Assembly: GCF_036226885.1 (NCBI RefSeq)
Contig: NZ_CP109027.1
Location: 2,976,001 to 3,040,000, forward strand
Length of the DNA stretch: 64,000 bases
Direction of reading: 5' to 3'
Source of the DNA: Streptomyces sp. NBC_00663
GTDB lineage: Bacteria > Actinomycetota > Actinomycetes > Streptomycetales > Streptomycetaceae
The notes beneath the pieces were generated by a model. That model was not told the DNA's origin. It worked only from the letters and a program-made list of their open reading frames with translations, and made no database searches. The position numbers and the translations under genes were made by a program. Position 1 is the stretch's first letter, and each line of letters opens with the position of its first letter. Below, in pieces: positions 33,850-42,868 of this stretch.

Positions 33850-35034
33850 ATGAGGGGACGCGGCGCGTACGGCCCGCTGGGCCAGGCGGTACTGGTGGTG
33901 TACTGGGCTCTGGCCCCGGTGTCGTTCGTGTGGGCCGGGTGGTGGTGCGGGGTCAACGGCTGGGTGGTGGGTGGGCTGGTCCTGGCCACGGTTGTGGTGC
34001 GGCCGGTCCACTTCGGTCCGCTCACGCGGATCGTGTTCGTGGTGCCGACGATGGCGTTCTGGATGTTGCTGCCGAAGGAGTTCCTCGCACCCTGTGCGCT
34101 CTGGATGAGGGGCTTTCCCTTCATGGTCGGATACACCCTGTGGACGTGGCTCGACCCGGTCCCGTTCGTCCTCCGGCTGTTCCTGCTGCCGCTGCTGGTG
34201 GCGGTCACCCTGGCGGTGACCTTCGTCGCGTGCACGCTGGGTTTCCTGCTGACGCTCCCGTTGTTCGGGCTCTTCCACGCGGAGAACCACTGCCGCCAAG
34301 CGGCCCGGGACCGTGCGGCCGAGCGCATTCTGCGGCAGGCGCTAGCCCATCCGGGAGCGGGCGGCGACGTTCCCCGGTTCTCGCTGTATCTGCGGCCGTT
34401 CAAGACCTCCGGGAAGGTCGACACCCGGGTCACCGGCGTCCAGGGGGCGCCCGGCACCCAGCCCGGCAACGTTCAGCTGGACCTGGAGTCGGTACTGGCG
34501 GGCGCCTTTCCCGCGCATCGTCCGCTCATCGCGGCCGGCGGGCCGGGGCGGCTGCTGTCGACCACGCCGAAGCACTCCGTCTCCTGGCCCGTCTCCTTCA
34601 CCTGGGGCGCGCCCGGCACGGGCAAGTTCCGCTGCACGGACCGGAACTGGAAGGAGCGGGTGAGCGTGCTGGCCCGCCACGCCGACCTCATCGTCATCGT
34701 GCCGCTGGCCTTCAAGGGGACGATGTGGGAGATCCAATGGCTGCGGGAGCAGGGGCTTCTTCACAAGTGCGTGTTCTTCATGCCGCCCTCGCCGCAGGGC
34801 TCCGACTCCTATCGCGAACAGTGGAGGAAGGTCCGGCCGTTCCTCCGCCGGCTGGGCCTGCACGCCCCTGAGTACGACTCCGACGGCCGGCTGCTCGTCG
34901 TAGGGGACGACGACGGTCTCATGACCACACCCCCCGCCCTGCTGAGCAAGGCGCTGCCCGGCTCCCTGCCGCTCCTCATCGACTTCGCGCGCCTTCGGAC
35001 CCGAACGGGCCGACGCGCCATGAACTCCGCATAA
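33850..35034 (+). CDS. polytopic membrane protein with 'LYLRPF' domain (second copy)
   Basis: 394 aa from the ATG at 33850; no Shine-Dalgarno is visible and the start is not certain. Four to five hydrophobic segments fill residues ~12-145. A soluble domain begins FSLYLRPFKTSG and includes GGPGRLL, a strand-turn segment WGAPGTGKFRC, NWKERVSVL, ADLIVIVPLAFKGTMWEIQWL and CVFFMPP. The LYLRPF opening, the W-x-x-x-V helix and the strand-then-WE motif line up with the 10616-11632 protein, so both belong to one unrecognised family. GAPGTGK resembles a P-loop by chance or function (it lacks the following Ser/Thr). The cellular role is unknown. Confidence 0.68.
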   Translation: MRGRGAYGPLGQAVLVVYWALAPVSFVWAGWWCGVNGWVVGGLVLATVVVRPVHFGPLTRIVFVVPTMAFWMLLPKEFLAPCALWMRGFPFMVGYTLWTWLDPVPFVLRLFLLPLLVAVTLAVTFVACTLGFLLTLPLFGLFHAENHCRQAARDRAAERILRQALAHPGAGGDVPRFSLYLRPFKTSGKVDTRVTGVQGAPGTQPGNVQLDLESVLAGAFPAHRPLIAAGGPGRLLSTTPKHSVSWPVSFTWGAPGTGKFRCTDRNWKERVSVLARHADLIVIVPLAFKGTMWEIQWLREQGLLHKCVFFMPPSPQGSDSYREQWRKVRPFLRRLGLHAPEYDSDGRLLVVGDDDGLMTTPPALLSKALPGSLPLLIDFARLRTRTGRRAMNSA

Positions 35035-35068
35035 CGAACATGAACTCCCGGACAACGGACGATTTCCA

Positions 35069-35094
35069 GCCAACTTGCTGACGCGGTCCTGACA
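35069..35094 (+). promoter_or_regulatory. GCCAAC-N10-GGTCCTGACA motif upstream of metalloprotease 1
   Basis: The same two blocks with the same spacing recur at 37501-37526 before the second metalloprotease, while most of the surrounding intergenic sequence differs. It lies 176 bp before the start codon. It is a candidate shared promoter or operator. Confidence 0.45.
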
Positions 35095-35143
35095 GAAACC
35101 GCAAACTCCTGCGACTCTTCCCACGGCCAGGACACAGCAACCC

Positions 35144-35166
35144 CACAGCACCTGCACAGTGCTGTG
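35144..35166 (+). promoter_or_regulatory. 8-bp inverted repeat upstream of metalloprotease 1
   Basis: CACAGCAC and GTGCTGTG are perfect arms around a 7-nt spacer, 104 bp before the start. It could be an operator or a leader hairpin. Confidence 0.4.
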
Positions 35167-35270
35167 TTCGCGGCCGAACTCCCGCACGCGCAATGCCTGT
35201 TCTGCCCGGCCGGCCCACCAACCGACCGGTCTCCCCCGGCCGCGCGACCCGCGGCCCGCTGAAGGAGTCA

Positions 35271-37337
35271 GTGTTGAGAGAGAGTTCCTCCCACAGACGC
35301 ACCTCCCACACCGCATCGCGCACCACTCTGCACCGCCGGGCCGCCGCTGTCGCGCTCGTCGGTGTGTCCGCCCTGATCGCCGCGGCCGTCCAGTCGGGCG
35401 CCGCGTCCGCGGCCCCGGAGAAGGCACCGTCGGCCGCGGGCAAGGTCATACCGGGCGCCGAGTCGGTCAAGCTGACGCCCGCCCAGCGTGCCGAGCTGCT
35501 GCGCACGGCCAACGTCGGCAAGGCGGACACGGCCAGGGAACTCGGCCTGGGCGCCAAGGAGAAGCTGGTCGTCCGTGACGTCGTCAAGGACGGCAACGGC
35601 ACGGTCCACACACGCTACGAGCGCACCTACGACGGTCTGCCCGTCCTCGGCGGCGACCTGGTCGTCACGAGCACCAAGGCCGACGCCACCGCGGCCGTCA
35701 CCAAGGCGACCCGCGCCACCATCAAGGTGGCCTCGGTGAAGCCGCAGCTGTCGACCGCCAAGGCGGAGCGGCAGGCGCTGAGCGCGGCCAAGGCGGAGAA
35801 GGCCAAGAGCCCCGACGTCAGCCACGCCCCGCGCAAGGTGATCTGGGCGGCCGACGGCAGGCCGACGCTCGCCTACGAGACGGTCGTGGGCGGCTTCCAG
35901 CACGACGGCACCCCGCAGGAGCTGCACGTCATCACCGACGCGGCGACCGGCGCGCAGCTGTACTCATGGGAGGCCATCGAGACCGGCACCGGCAACACGG
36001 TGTACTCGGGGACGGTCAACCTGACGACGACACAGTCGGGTTCGACGTACAACCTCACCGACGGCGCCCGCGGCGGTCACAAGACGTACAACCTCAACCG
36101 CGGCACCTCCGGCACCGGCACGCTGTTCTCCGGCCCCGACGACGTCTGGGGCAACGGCAGCGCGTCGAACGCGGAGTCGGCGGCGGCGGACGCGCACTAC
36201 GGTGCCGCGCTGACGTGGGACTACTACAAGAACATCCACGGCCGCAGCGGCATCCGCGGTGACGGGGTGGCGGCCTACAGCCGCGTGCACTACGGCAACC
36301 AGTACGTCAACGCGTTCTGGGACGACAGCTGCTTCTGCATGACCTACGGCGACGGCACGGGCAACACCAACCCGCTCGTGTCGATCGACGTGGCCGGCCA
36401 CGAGATGACACACGGCGTCACCTCCAACACCGCGGGCCTCAACTACAGCGGTGAGTCCGGCGGTCTGAACGAGGCCACGTCCGACATCTTCGGCACGGCG
36501 GTCGAGTTCTACGCGGCGAACTCCAGCGACGTCGGTGACTACCTCATCGGCGAGGAGATCAACATCAACGGCGACGGCACGCCGTTGCGCTACATGGACA
36601 AGCCGAGCAAGGACGGCGCGTCGAAGGACAGTTGGTACTCCGGTATCGGCTCGGTCGACGTCCACTACTCCTCGGGCCCGGCCAACCACTTCTTCTACAT
36701 GCTGTCCGAGGGCAGCGGCGCCAAGGTCATCAACGGCGTCAGCTACAACTCGCCCACCTCGGACGGTCTCCCGGTCACCGGCATCGGCCGCGACAAGGCG
36801 GAGAAGATCTGGTTCCGCGCGCTGACCACGAAGTTCACCTCCACCACCAACTACGCGGCGGCCCGCACGGGCACCCTCGCGGCGGCCGGTGAGCTGTACG
36901 GCACCACGAGCGCCGAGTACAAGGCGGTGCAGGACGCGTGGGCGGCCGTCGCGGTCGGTTCGCGCTCCGGTGGCGGTGGCGGCGGAGGCACGTCCTTCGA
37001 GAACACCGCCGACGTATCGATTCCGGACAACGGGGCCGCGGTGACCTCGTCGATCACGGTCTCCGGGCGGACGGGCAACGCGCCCTCCAACCTCCAGGTC
37101 GCGGTCGACATCGTGCACACCTACATCGGTGACCTCCAGGTCCAGCTGGTCGCCCCCGACGGCTCGGCGTACACCCTGAAGGCGTACGGCACCGGTGGCA
37201 GCGCGGACAACATCAACACCACGTACACCGTGAACGCTTCCTCCGAAGTCGCCAACGGGACCTGGAAGTTGAGGGTCCAGGACAACGCGGCCATCGACAC
37301 CGGCTACATCAACAGCTGGAAGATCACCTTCCCGTAG
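35271..37337 (+). CDS. secreted M4 (thermolysin-like) metalloprotease with P domain
   Basis: 688 aa from GTG 35271; the adjacent TTG at 35274 has more usual spacing from GAAGGAG. A long Arg/His-containing signal peptide (to about residue 50) is followed by the FTP/PepSY propeptide (~residues 70-230). The M4 catalytic domain has H377-E-M-T-H381, with third zinc ligand Glu401 in GGLNEATSD, and VHYSSGPANHFFYML near the active site. A Gly-rich linker leads to a C-terminal proprotein-convertase P domain (~570-688, NTADVSIPDNG to SWKITFP). It is a neutral extracellular protease. A paralogue without P domain follows. A strong terminator lies after the stop. Confidence 0.95.
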   Translation: MLRESSSHRRTSHTASRTTLHRRAAAVALVGVSALIAAAVQSGAASAAPEKAPSAAGKVIPGAESVKLTPAQRAELLRTANVGKADTARELGLGAKEKLVVRDVVKDGNGTVHTRYERTYDGLPVLGGDLVVTSTKADATAAVTKATRATIKVASVKPQLSTAKAERQALSAAKAEKAKSPDVSHAPRKVIWAADGRPTLAYETVVGGFQHDGTPQELHVITDAATGAQLYSWEAIETGTGNTVYSGTVNLTTTQSGSTYNLTDGARGGHKTYNLNRGTSGTGTLFSGPDDVWGNGSASNAESAAADAHYGAALTWDYYKNIHGRSGIRGDGVAAYSRVHYGNQYVNAFWDDSCFCMTYGDGTGNTNPLVSIDVAGHEMTHGVTSNTAGLNYSGESGGLNEATSDIFGTAVEFYAANSSDVGDYLIGEEININGDGTPLRYMDKPSKDGASKDSWYSGIGSVDVHYSSGPANHFFYMLSEGSGAKVINGVSYNSPTSDGLPVTGIGRDKAEKIWFRALTTKFTSTTNYAAARTGTLAAAGELYGTTSAEYKAVQDAWAAVAVGSRSGGGGGGGTSFENTADVSIPDNGAAVTSSITVSGRTGNAPSNLQVAVDIVHTYIGDLQVQLVAPDGSAYTLKAYGTGGSADNINTTYTVNASSEVANGTWKLRVQDNAAIDTGYINSWKITFP

Positions 37338-37365
37338 GCCGTCACCTTCTGAGGCCTCCTGGACA

Positions 37366-37412
37366 GGGCGCCGCCCCGGTGGTTCGACTCCCCGGGGCGG
37401 CGCCCTCTTTTT
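37366..37412 (+). terminator. strong intrinsic terminator after metalloprotease 1
   Basis: A perfect 14-bp GC stem (GGGCGCCGCCCCGG with its complement at 37392-37405), a 12-nt loop and the run TCTTTTT directly after. It lies 28 nt past the stop. Confidence 0.92.
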
Positions 37413-37500
37413 GCCGTCCGCTTACCGGCGGCTTGTTGGGCCTTTGCCGAGGTCAAGTCGCTTTACATGGCGGCAACATTCACCCGACAGTCGACTTTCG

Positions 37501-37526
37501 GCCAACATCACTTCAGGGTCCTGACA
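37501..37526 (+). promoter_or_regulatory. GCCAAC-N10-GGTCCTGACA motif upstream of metalloprotease 2
   Basis: Identical blocks and spacing to 35069-35094. This copy is 108 bp before the GTG start of the second protease, in the 297-bp spacer that otherwise holds only the upstream gene's terminator. Confidence 0.45.
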
Positions 37527-37634
37527 TGTACGCGCCCTTGGTGCCAGGCTTCCTCACACCCGCCGCACAACTTCACAACTACCCCGGGCCGACTACCCCA
37601 ACGTCAGTCCGGGCTCCCCCACGAAGGAGCTTGT

Positions 37635-39302
37635 GTGACCCCCGTCTACGCGCGTCACAAGCGCACCACTCTGGCCATCGCCACCGCCGTTGCCGCCGGA
37701 GCCCTCCTCACCACCGGTCTGGCCACCGGTACCGCCGCCGCCCAGACCCCGGCGGAGACAAGCGGCAAGGCCACCCTCGCCGCTGCGCCCCTCCAGCTGT
37801 CCCCGGCCGCACGCACCACGCTCATCAAGCAGCAGCAGGCCGGCGCCGCCGACACCGCCGCGGAGATAGGCCTCGGCGCCAAGGAGAAGCTGGTCGTCAA
37901 GGACGTCGTCAAGGACGCCGACGGAACGGTCCACACCCGTTACGAGCGCACCTACGGCGGTCTGCCGGTCCTCGGCGGCGACCTGGTCGTCCACGAGTCC
38001 AAGTCCGGTGCGACCAAGGGCGTCTCCAGAGCGACGACCAAGAGCATCAAGGTCGCCTCGCTGACCCCGAAGCTCACCGTCGCCAAGGCGGAGAAGCAGG
38101 CGCTGACCGCCGCCAAGGCCGCGGGCTCGGAGAAGACCGCCGCCGACGGCGCGCGCAAGGTCATCTGGGCCGGCTCGGGCACCCCCGTCCTCGCCTACGA
38201 GACCGTCGTCGGCGGCTTCCAGGACGACGGCACCCCGAACCAGCTGCACGTCATCACCGACGCCGCCACCGGCAAGAAGCTCTTCGAGTACCAGGGCATC
38301 GAGAACGCCACCGGCACCGGCAAGAGCCTCTACTCGGGCACGGTCAGCCTGGAGACCACCCTGTCGGGCTCGACGTACCAGCTGACCGACGGCACCCGCG
38401 GCGGCCACAAGACGTACAACAAGGCCCACGCCACCACCTCCTCCGCGGGCACGCTGTTCACGGACGCCGACAACACGTGGGGCACCGGCGCGGCCTCCAG
38501 CTCCACCACCGACCAGACCGCGGCCGTCGACGCCGCCTACGGCGCGGCGAAGACCTGGGACTTCTACAAGTCCACCTTCGGCCGGAGCGGCATCAAGAAC
38601 AACGGTGTCGCCGCCTACTCGCGTGTGCACTACGGCAACCAGTACGTGAACGCGTTCTGGGACGACAGCTGCTTCTGCATGACGTACGGCGACGGCGAGG
38701 GCAACGTCAGCCCGCTGACCTCGCTCGACGTGGCCGGCCACGAGATGAGCCACGGCGTCACCTCGAACACGGCGGGCCTGAACTACTCCGGCGAGTCCGG
38801 TGGCCTCAACGAGGCGACCTCGGACATCTTCGGCACAGGTGTCGAGTTCTACGCGGCCAACTCCAGCGACGTCGGTGACTACCTCATCGGCGAGGAGATC
38901 GACATCAACGGCGACGGCACCCCGCTGCGCTACATGGACCAGCCCAGCAAGGACGGCGGCTCCGCCAACTACTGGTCCTCGTCGGTCGGCAACCTGGACG
39001 TCCACTACTCGTCCGGTGTCGCGAACCACTTCTTCTACCTCCTCTCGGAGGGCAGCGGTTCGAAGACGATCAACGGCGTCAGCTACAACTCGCCGACCTA
39101 CAACGGCTCCGCCGTCACCGGCATCGGCCGCGCCAAGGCGCTCCAGATCTGGTACAAGGCGCTGACGACGTACTTCACGTCGACGACCAACTACAAGTCG
39201 GCGCGCACGGGCACCCTGTCCGCGGCGGCCGCCCTGTACGGCTCCGGCAGCACCGAGTACAACGCGGTCGCGGCGGCCTGGACGGCCGTGAACGTGAGCT
39301 AG
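37635..39302 (+). CDS. secreted M4 (thermolysin-like) metalloprotease
   Basis: 555 aa from a GTG at 37635, five bases after GAAGGAG. The signal peptide ends near ATGTAAAQT (about residue 38). The FTP/PepSY propeptide has LGAKEKLVVKDVVKD and the shared TRYERTYGGLPVLGGDLVV stretch. The catalytic domain has H369-E-M-S-H373 and Glu393. The protein is very similar to the upstream protease over propeptide and catalytic domain, but ends at the catalytic domain without a P domain. The pair is a tandem duplication followed by gain or loss of the P domain. It is a neutral extracellular protease needing zinc and probably calcium. Confidence 0.95.
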   Translation: MTPVYARHKRTTLAIATAVAAGALLTTGLATGTAAAQTPAETSGKATLAAAPLQLSPAARTTLIKQQQAGAADTAAEIGLGAKEKLVVKDVVKDADGTVHTRYERTYGGLPVLGGDLVVHESKSGATKGVSRATTKSIKVASLTPKLTVAKAEKQALTAAKAAGSEKTAADGARKVIWAGSGTPVLAYETVVGGFQDDGTPNQLHVITDAATGKKLFEYQGIENATGTGKSLYSGTVSLETTLSGSTYQLTDGTRGGHKTYNKAHATTSSAGTLFTDADNTWGTGAASSSTTDQTAAVDAAYGAAKTWDFYKSTFGRSGIKNNGVAAYSRVHYGNQYVNAFWDDSCFCMTYGDGEGNVSPLTSLDVAGHEMSHGVTSNTAGLNYSGESGGLNEATSDIFGTGVEFYAANSSDVGDYLIGEEIDINGDGTPLRYMDQPSKDGGSANYWSSSVGNLDVHYSSGVANHFFYLLSEGSGSKTINGVSYNSPTYNGSAVTGIGRAKALQIWYKALTTYFTSTTNYKSARTGTLSAAAALYGSGSTEYNAVAAAWTAVNVS

Positions 39303-39319
39303 CCCGAGGGGGGTCCGAC

Positions 39320-39358
39320 GGGCGGCACCCGGGAGGAAGGCGTTCCGGGGTGCCGCCC
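39320..39358 (+). terminator. hairpin terminator after metalloprotease 2
   Basis: An 11-bp perfect stem (GGGCGGCACCC / GGGTGCCGCCC) with a 17-nt loop, 18 nt past the stop. It has no long U run and ends 15 nt before the next gene. Confidence 0.7.
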
Positions 39359-39372
39359 TACCCTTGTCTCCC

Positions 39373-39900
39373 ATGCCGTCGAATGAGCCCCCGAGCCCCT
39401 TCACCTACACCGACGTGGGCGCGACCCGCCGCCCCGGCTTCTGCCCCCCGGACTTCCACCCCCTCCACGTCCGCACCCGCATAGGCGAGGGCCACGATGT
39501 CTTCGACCGCGCCTCGGAAGCGGTCCTGACCTGGGAGATGCACCGCGCGATGGGCGTGGGCATCGACGCGGCGGCGGACCGGGCGGCCCCGGACGTGGAT
39601 GTCACGGTCACCCTGGCCGGGGTCATCAAGGCCCCCTGCCGGGTGGTGTGGACGGTCGAGGAACCGCGCCGGGCGGGCTGGGCCTACGGGACGCTTTCCG
39701 GCCACCCGGAGTGCGGCGAGGAATCCTTCGTCGTGGACCGCACGGGGGACGGCACGGTGTGGCTGACGGTGTCCGCCTTCAGCCGGGGCGCCAAGTGGTA
39801 CGCGAAGGCGGGCGGACCGGCGACGCGCGGGCTCCAGCACGCCTACGCGCGCCGCTGCGGAGTGGTCCTGCGCCGGTTGTCCGGCGGGGAGGAGGACTGA
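39373..39900 (+). CDS. DUF1990 family protein
   Basis: 175 aa from the ATG at 39373; a TTG three codons earlier is possible. The sequence fits DUF1990: FTYTDVGATR, GEGHDVFDRASEAVLTWEMHRAMG, then RAGWAYGTLSGHPECGEESFVV near the end. These proteins are thought to have a helix-grip/SRPBCC-like fold with a hydrophobic cavity; no enzyme activity is established. No signal peptide or membrane segment is seen. It ends 22 bp before the convergent glgP stop. Confidence 0.85.
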   Translation: MPSNEPPSPFTYTDVGATRRPGFCPPDFHPLHVRTRIGEGHDVFDRASEAVLTWEMHRAMGVGIDAAADRAAPDVDVTVTLAGVIKAPCRVVWTVEEPRRAGWAYGTLSGHPECGEESFVVDRTGDGTVWLTVSAFSRGAKWYAKAGGPATRGLQHAYARRCGVVLRRLSGGEED

Positions 39901-39922
39901 GCCGGGCCCAGTCCTCCGGCCG

Positions 39923-42544
39923 TCACCGCATCAGCACCCCCGCAGCCTCCACCGCCTCCTCGGAAGGCACCGCCAGCAGCCCCAACTCCGCCCCGGAGGC
40001 GAGCAGCCGGTGCGCCGGCAGAATGCGGACGGTGTACCCGAAGGGCCCCGTGCGGTCGAGGGACAGCGGCCCCTCGTACACCCACCGCCCCTCCGGATCA
40101 GGCCCGCCGACCGGCTTCAGGGGCACGGTCAGCGCGTCCGCGATCCGGTCCTCCTCGTCGACCCGGCCCGACAGGGCCTGGACGTCCACGTCCTCGGGGC
40201 CGAGCTCCCCCAGGCCGACCCGGACCCGCAGCCCCAGCGTCGTCCCCAGCTCCGCCGTCGCGGTCGTCACGGACGTCTCCACATGGTCGACGGTCACGCC
40301 CTGCCACGCCGAGCGGACCCGTGCCTTCCAGCCCGCCAGCTCCCGCGCCGCCTCCGGATGCATCGCGCGGTGCGCGTGCGCGGCCGGGGTGTAGAGGCGC
40401 TCCACGTACTCGCGGACCATGCGTCCGGCCAGCACCTTGGGGCCGAGCAGGGTCAGCGTCTGGCGGACCATCTCGATCCAGCGGTCGGGCAGACCGCCCT
40501 GGCCGCGCTCGTAGAAGCGGGGGGTGACCCGCTGTTCCAGCAGGTCGTACAGGGCCGCGGCCTCTATGTCGTCCCGGTGGTCGGGATCCGTGCCCGTCCC
40601 GTCCGCCGTCGGGATCGCCCAGCCGAAGTCCGGCTGGAACCATTCGTCCCACCAGCCGTCCAGCACCGACAGGTTGAGGCAGCCGTTCAGCGCCGCCTTC
40701 ATGCCGGACGTGCCGCAGGCCTCCAGCGGGCGCAGCGGGTTGTTGAGCCAGATGTCGCAGCCCGGGTAGAGCTTCTGCGCCATCGCCATGCCGTAGTCCG
40801 GCAGGAAGACGAGGCGATGGCGGACCCGCGGGTCGTCCGCGAACCGCACCAGCTCCTGCACCAGCCGCTTCCCGCCGTCGTCCGCCGGGTGCGCCTTGCC
40901 CGCCACCACGATCTGGATCGGCCGCTCGGGGTGGAGGAGCAGCTCCATCAGACGGTCGCGGTCGCGCAGCATGAGGGTCAGTCGCTTGTACGACGGGACC
41001 CTGCGCGCGAATCCGATCGTCAGGACGTCCGGGTCCAGCACCCCGTCGATCCACCCCAGCTCCGCGCTGCCCGCGCCCCGTTGCCGCCAGGACGCGTGCA
41101 GCCGCCGCCGTACCTCCACCCCCAGCTGCTCGCGCAGGTTCCGCCGCAGCTCCCAGATGTCCTGGTCCGGGATCTCGCCCACCGCGTCCCAGCGGTCCGA
41201 GGCGCCGACGGTCAGCGCGTCCTCGGTGCGCTGGGCGCCGATCTGCCGGGCACCGAGGCGGAAGACCTCCGGGGCGACCCAGGTCGGAGCGTGCACCCCG
41301 TTCGTCACGGACGTGATCGGAACCTCGTCCGCGTCGAAGCCCGGCCACAGGCCGGAGAACATCTCGCGGCTCACCTGGCCGTGCAGCAGCGAGACCCCGT
41401 TCGCCCGCTGTCCCAGCCGTAGGCCCATCACCGCCATGTTGAAGAGGTTCGGCTCGCCTCCCGGGTACGTCTCCATGCCCAGGCGCAGGACGTGCTCCAC
41501 GTCGATGCCGGGGAGTTCGGCGTCGGGGCCGAAGTGGTGGGCGACCAGTTCGCGGTCGAAGCGGTCGATGCCGGCGGGGACGGGGGTGTGGGTGGTGAAG
41601 ACCGTTCCGGCCCGGACCGACTCCAGTGCCGCGTCGAAGTCCAGCCCTTCGGCGACACACAGTTCGGCGATCCGCTCCAGGCCCAGGAAGCCCGCGTGCC
41701 CCTCGTTGGTGTGGAAGACCTCGGGCTGGGGGTGGCCGGTCAGGCGGCAGTACGTCCGCACCGCCCGTACCCCGCCGATGCCCAGCAGCATCTCCTGGAG
41801 CAGCCGGTGTTCGCTGCCGCCGCCGTACAGCCGGTCGGTCACTCCCCGCTCGCCGAGGTCGTTCTCCTCGACGTCCGAGTCGAGCATCAGCAGCGGCACC
41901 CTGCCCACCTGGGCCAGCCAGACACGGGCGTGCAGCTGCTTGCCGCCGGGCAGGGCCAGGGACACCTGCGTGGGGGTGCCGTCCGCCTCCCGCAGCAGCG
42001 CCACCGGCAGCTCGTTGGGGTCGAGGACGGGGTAGTGCTCCTGCTGCCAGCCGTCCCGGGAGAGGGACTGGCGGAAGTAGCCGTGCCGGTAGAGCAGGCC
42101 CACACCGATCAGCGGTACGCCGAGGTCGCTGGCCGCCTTCAGATGGTCACCGGCCAGGATGCCCAGGCCGCCGGAGTACTGCGGGAGCGCGGCCGTGATG
42201 CCGAACTCGGGTGAGAAGTAGGCGACGGCGGCGGGGAGTTCGCCGGGCTGGACCTGGTACCAGCGCTCGCCGGAGACATAGTCGTGGAGATCGTCGGTGA
42301 CCGCCGTCAGCCGGCGCAGGAAGCGGCGGTCCTCCGCCAGCTCCGCGAGCCGCCGGGGCGGCACGCTGCCCAGCAGCCGTACGGGGTCGCCGCCGGAGGC
42401 GGCCCACTGCTCGGGGTCGACCGACTGGAAGAGGTCGCGGGTCTCCGTGTGCCAGGACCAGCGCAGATTGCGCGCCAGGTCGCTCAGCGGGCGGAGGGGT
42501 TCGGGGAGTACGGGTCGGACGGTGAAACGACGGATAGCCTTCAT
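39923..42544 (-). CDS. glgP: alpha-glucan (glycogen) phosphorylase GlgP, GT35
   Basis: 873 aa from the ATG at 42544; GTG codons just upstream are alternatives. The N-terminal DUF3417 domain of the shorter bacterial/actinobacterial type is present (about residues 10-130, LSDLARNLRWSWHTETRDLF). GT35 motifs follow: YFSPEFGI, QYSGGLGILAGDHLKAASDLGVPLIGVGLLYRHGYF, HTNEGHAGF and ACGTSGMKAALNGCLNLSVLDGWWDE, in which the Lys holds pyridoxal phosphate. It releases glucose-1-phosphate from alpha-1,4-glucan (or maltose-1-phosphate chemistry in related enzymes). It sits divergent from a subtilisin gene, with the glgE-treS-mak-glgB cluster beyond. Confidence 0.95.
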   Translation of the reverse strand: MKAIRRFTVRPVLPEPLRPLSDLARNLRWSWHTETRDLFQSVDPEQWAASGGDPVRLLGSVPPRRLAELAEDRRFLRRLTAVTDDLHDYVSGERWYQVQPGELPAAVAYFSPEFGITAALPQYSGGLGILAGDHLKAASDLGVPLIGVGLLYRHGYFRQSLSRDGWQQEHYPVLDPNELPVALLREADGTPTQVSLALPGGKQLHARVWLAQVGRVPLLMLDSDVEENDLGERGVTDRLYGGGSEHRLLQEMLLGIGGVRAVRTYCRLTGHPQPEVFHTNEGHAGFLGLERIAELCVAEGLDFDAALESVRAGTVFTTHTPVPAGIDRFDRELVAHHFGPDAELPGIDVEHVLRLGMETYPGGEPNLFNMAVMGLRLGQRANGVSLLHGQVSREMFSGLWPGFDADEVPITSVTNGVHAPTWVAPEVFRLGARQIGAQRTEDALTVGASDRWDAVGEIPDQDIWELRRNLREQLGVEVRRRLHASWRQRGAGSAELGWIDGVLDPDVLTIGFARRVPSYKRLTLMLRDRDRLMELLLHPERPIQIVVAGKAHPADDGGKRLVQELVRFADDPRVRHRLVFLPDYGMAMAQKLYPGCDIWLNNPLRPLEACGTSGMKAALNGCLNLSVLDGWWDEWFQPDFGWAIPTADGTGTDPDHRDDIEAAALYDLLEQRVTPRFYERGQGGLPDRWIEMVRQTLTLLGPKVLAGRMVREYVERLYTPAAHAHRAMHPEAARELAGWKARVRSAWQGVTVDHVETSVTTATAELGTTLGLRVRVGLGELGPEDVDVQALSGRVDEEDRIADALTVPLKPVGGPDPEGRWVYEGPLSLDRTGPFGYTVRILPAHRLLASGAELGLLAVPSEEAVEAAGVLMR

Positions 42545-42868
42545 TGCCACTGCCACCTCGTCAGGCGTCTCGTCAGGCGTGCGGAAGCGGACGCACCGCG
42601 TTGTGCGTCCCGTCGTCGACACCGACGGTATCGGTGAGGGGCCTCCGTAACCACGGTGCCGTGGAAGCAGGCAGAACGGAATCAGACCAGAAATCGCCGC
42701 AACCTTCACGCGCCCCCCATGGCCGATATGGCCGATTCCGCCCCCGTAGGCGTCCTTGTGGTGACTTCACACCCCACGAGAGGCTGCACATGGCGTACCG
42801 GTCACCCGCCGGTGACTCCTGGCGCACCACGACCGCCGTACGCCGAGCCAAGGAGGGGAACTCACACC
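42545..42868. other. 324-bp divergent promoter region between glgP and the subtilisin gene
   Basis: No gene is supported here. It contains a 9-bp direct repeat ATGGCCGAT (42719-42727 and 42728-42736 region) and a short hairpin GTCACC-cgcc-GGTGAC at 42801-42816, 53 bp before the subtilisin start. Both promoters should lie here. Confidence 0.5.

Noticed and set aside
34610..34640. P-loop ATPase site in the second LYLRPF protein (GAPGTGK)
   Set aside because: The Lys is followed by Phe rather than Ser/Thr and no Walker B follows; the first LYLRPF protein lacks the motif.
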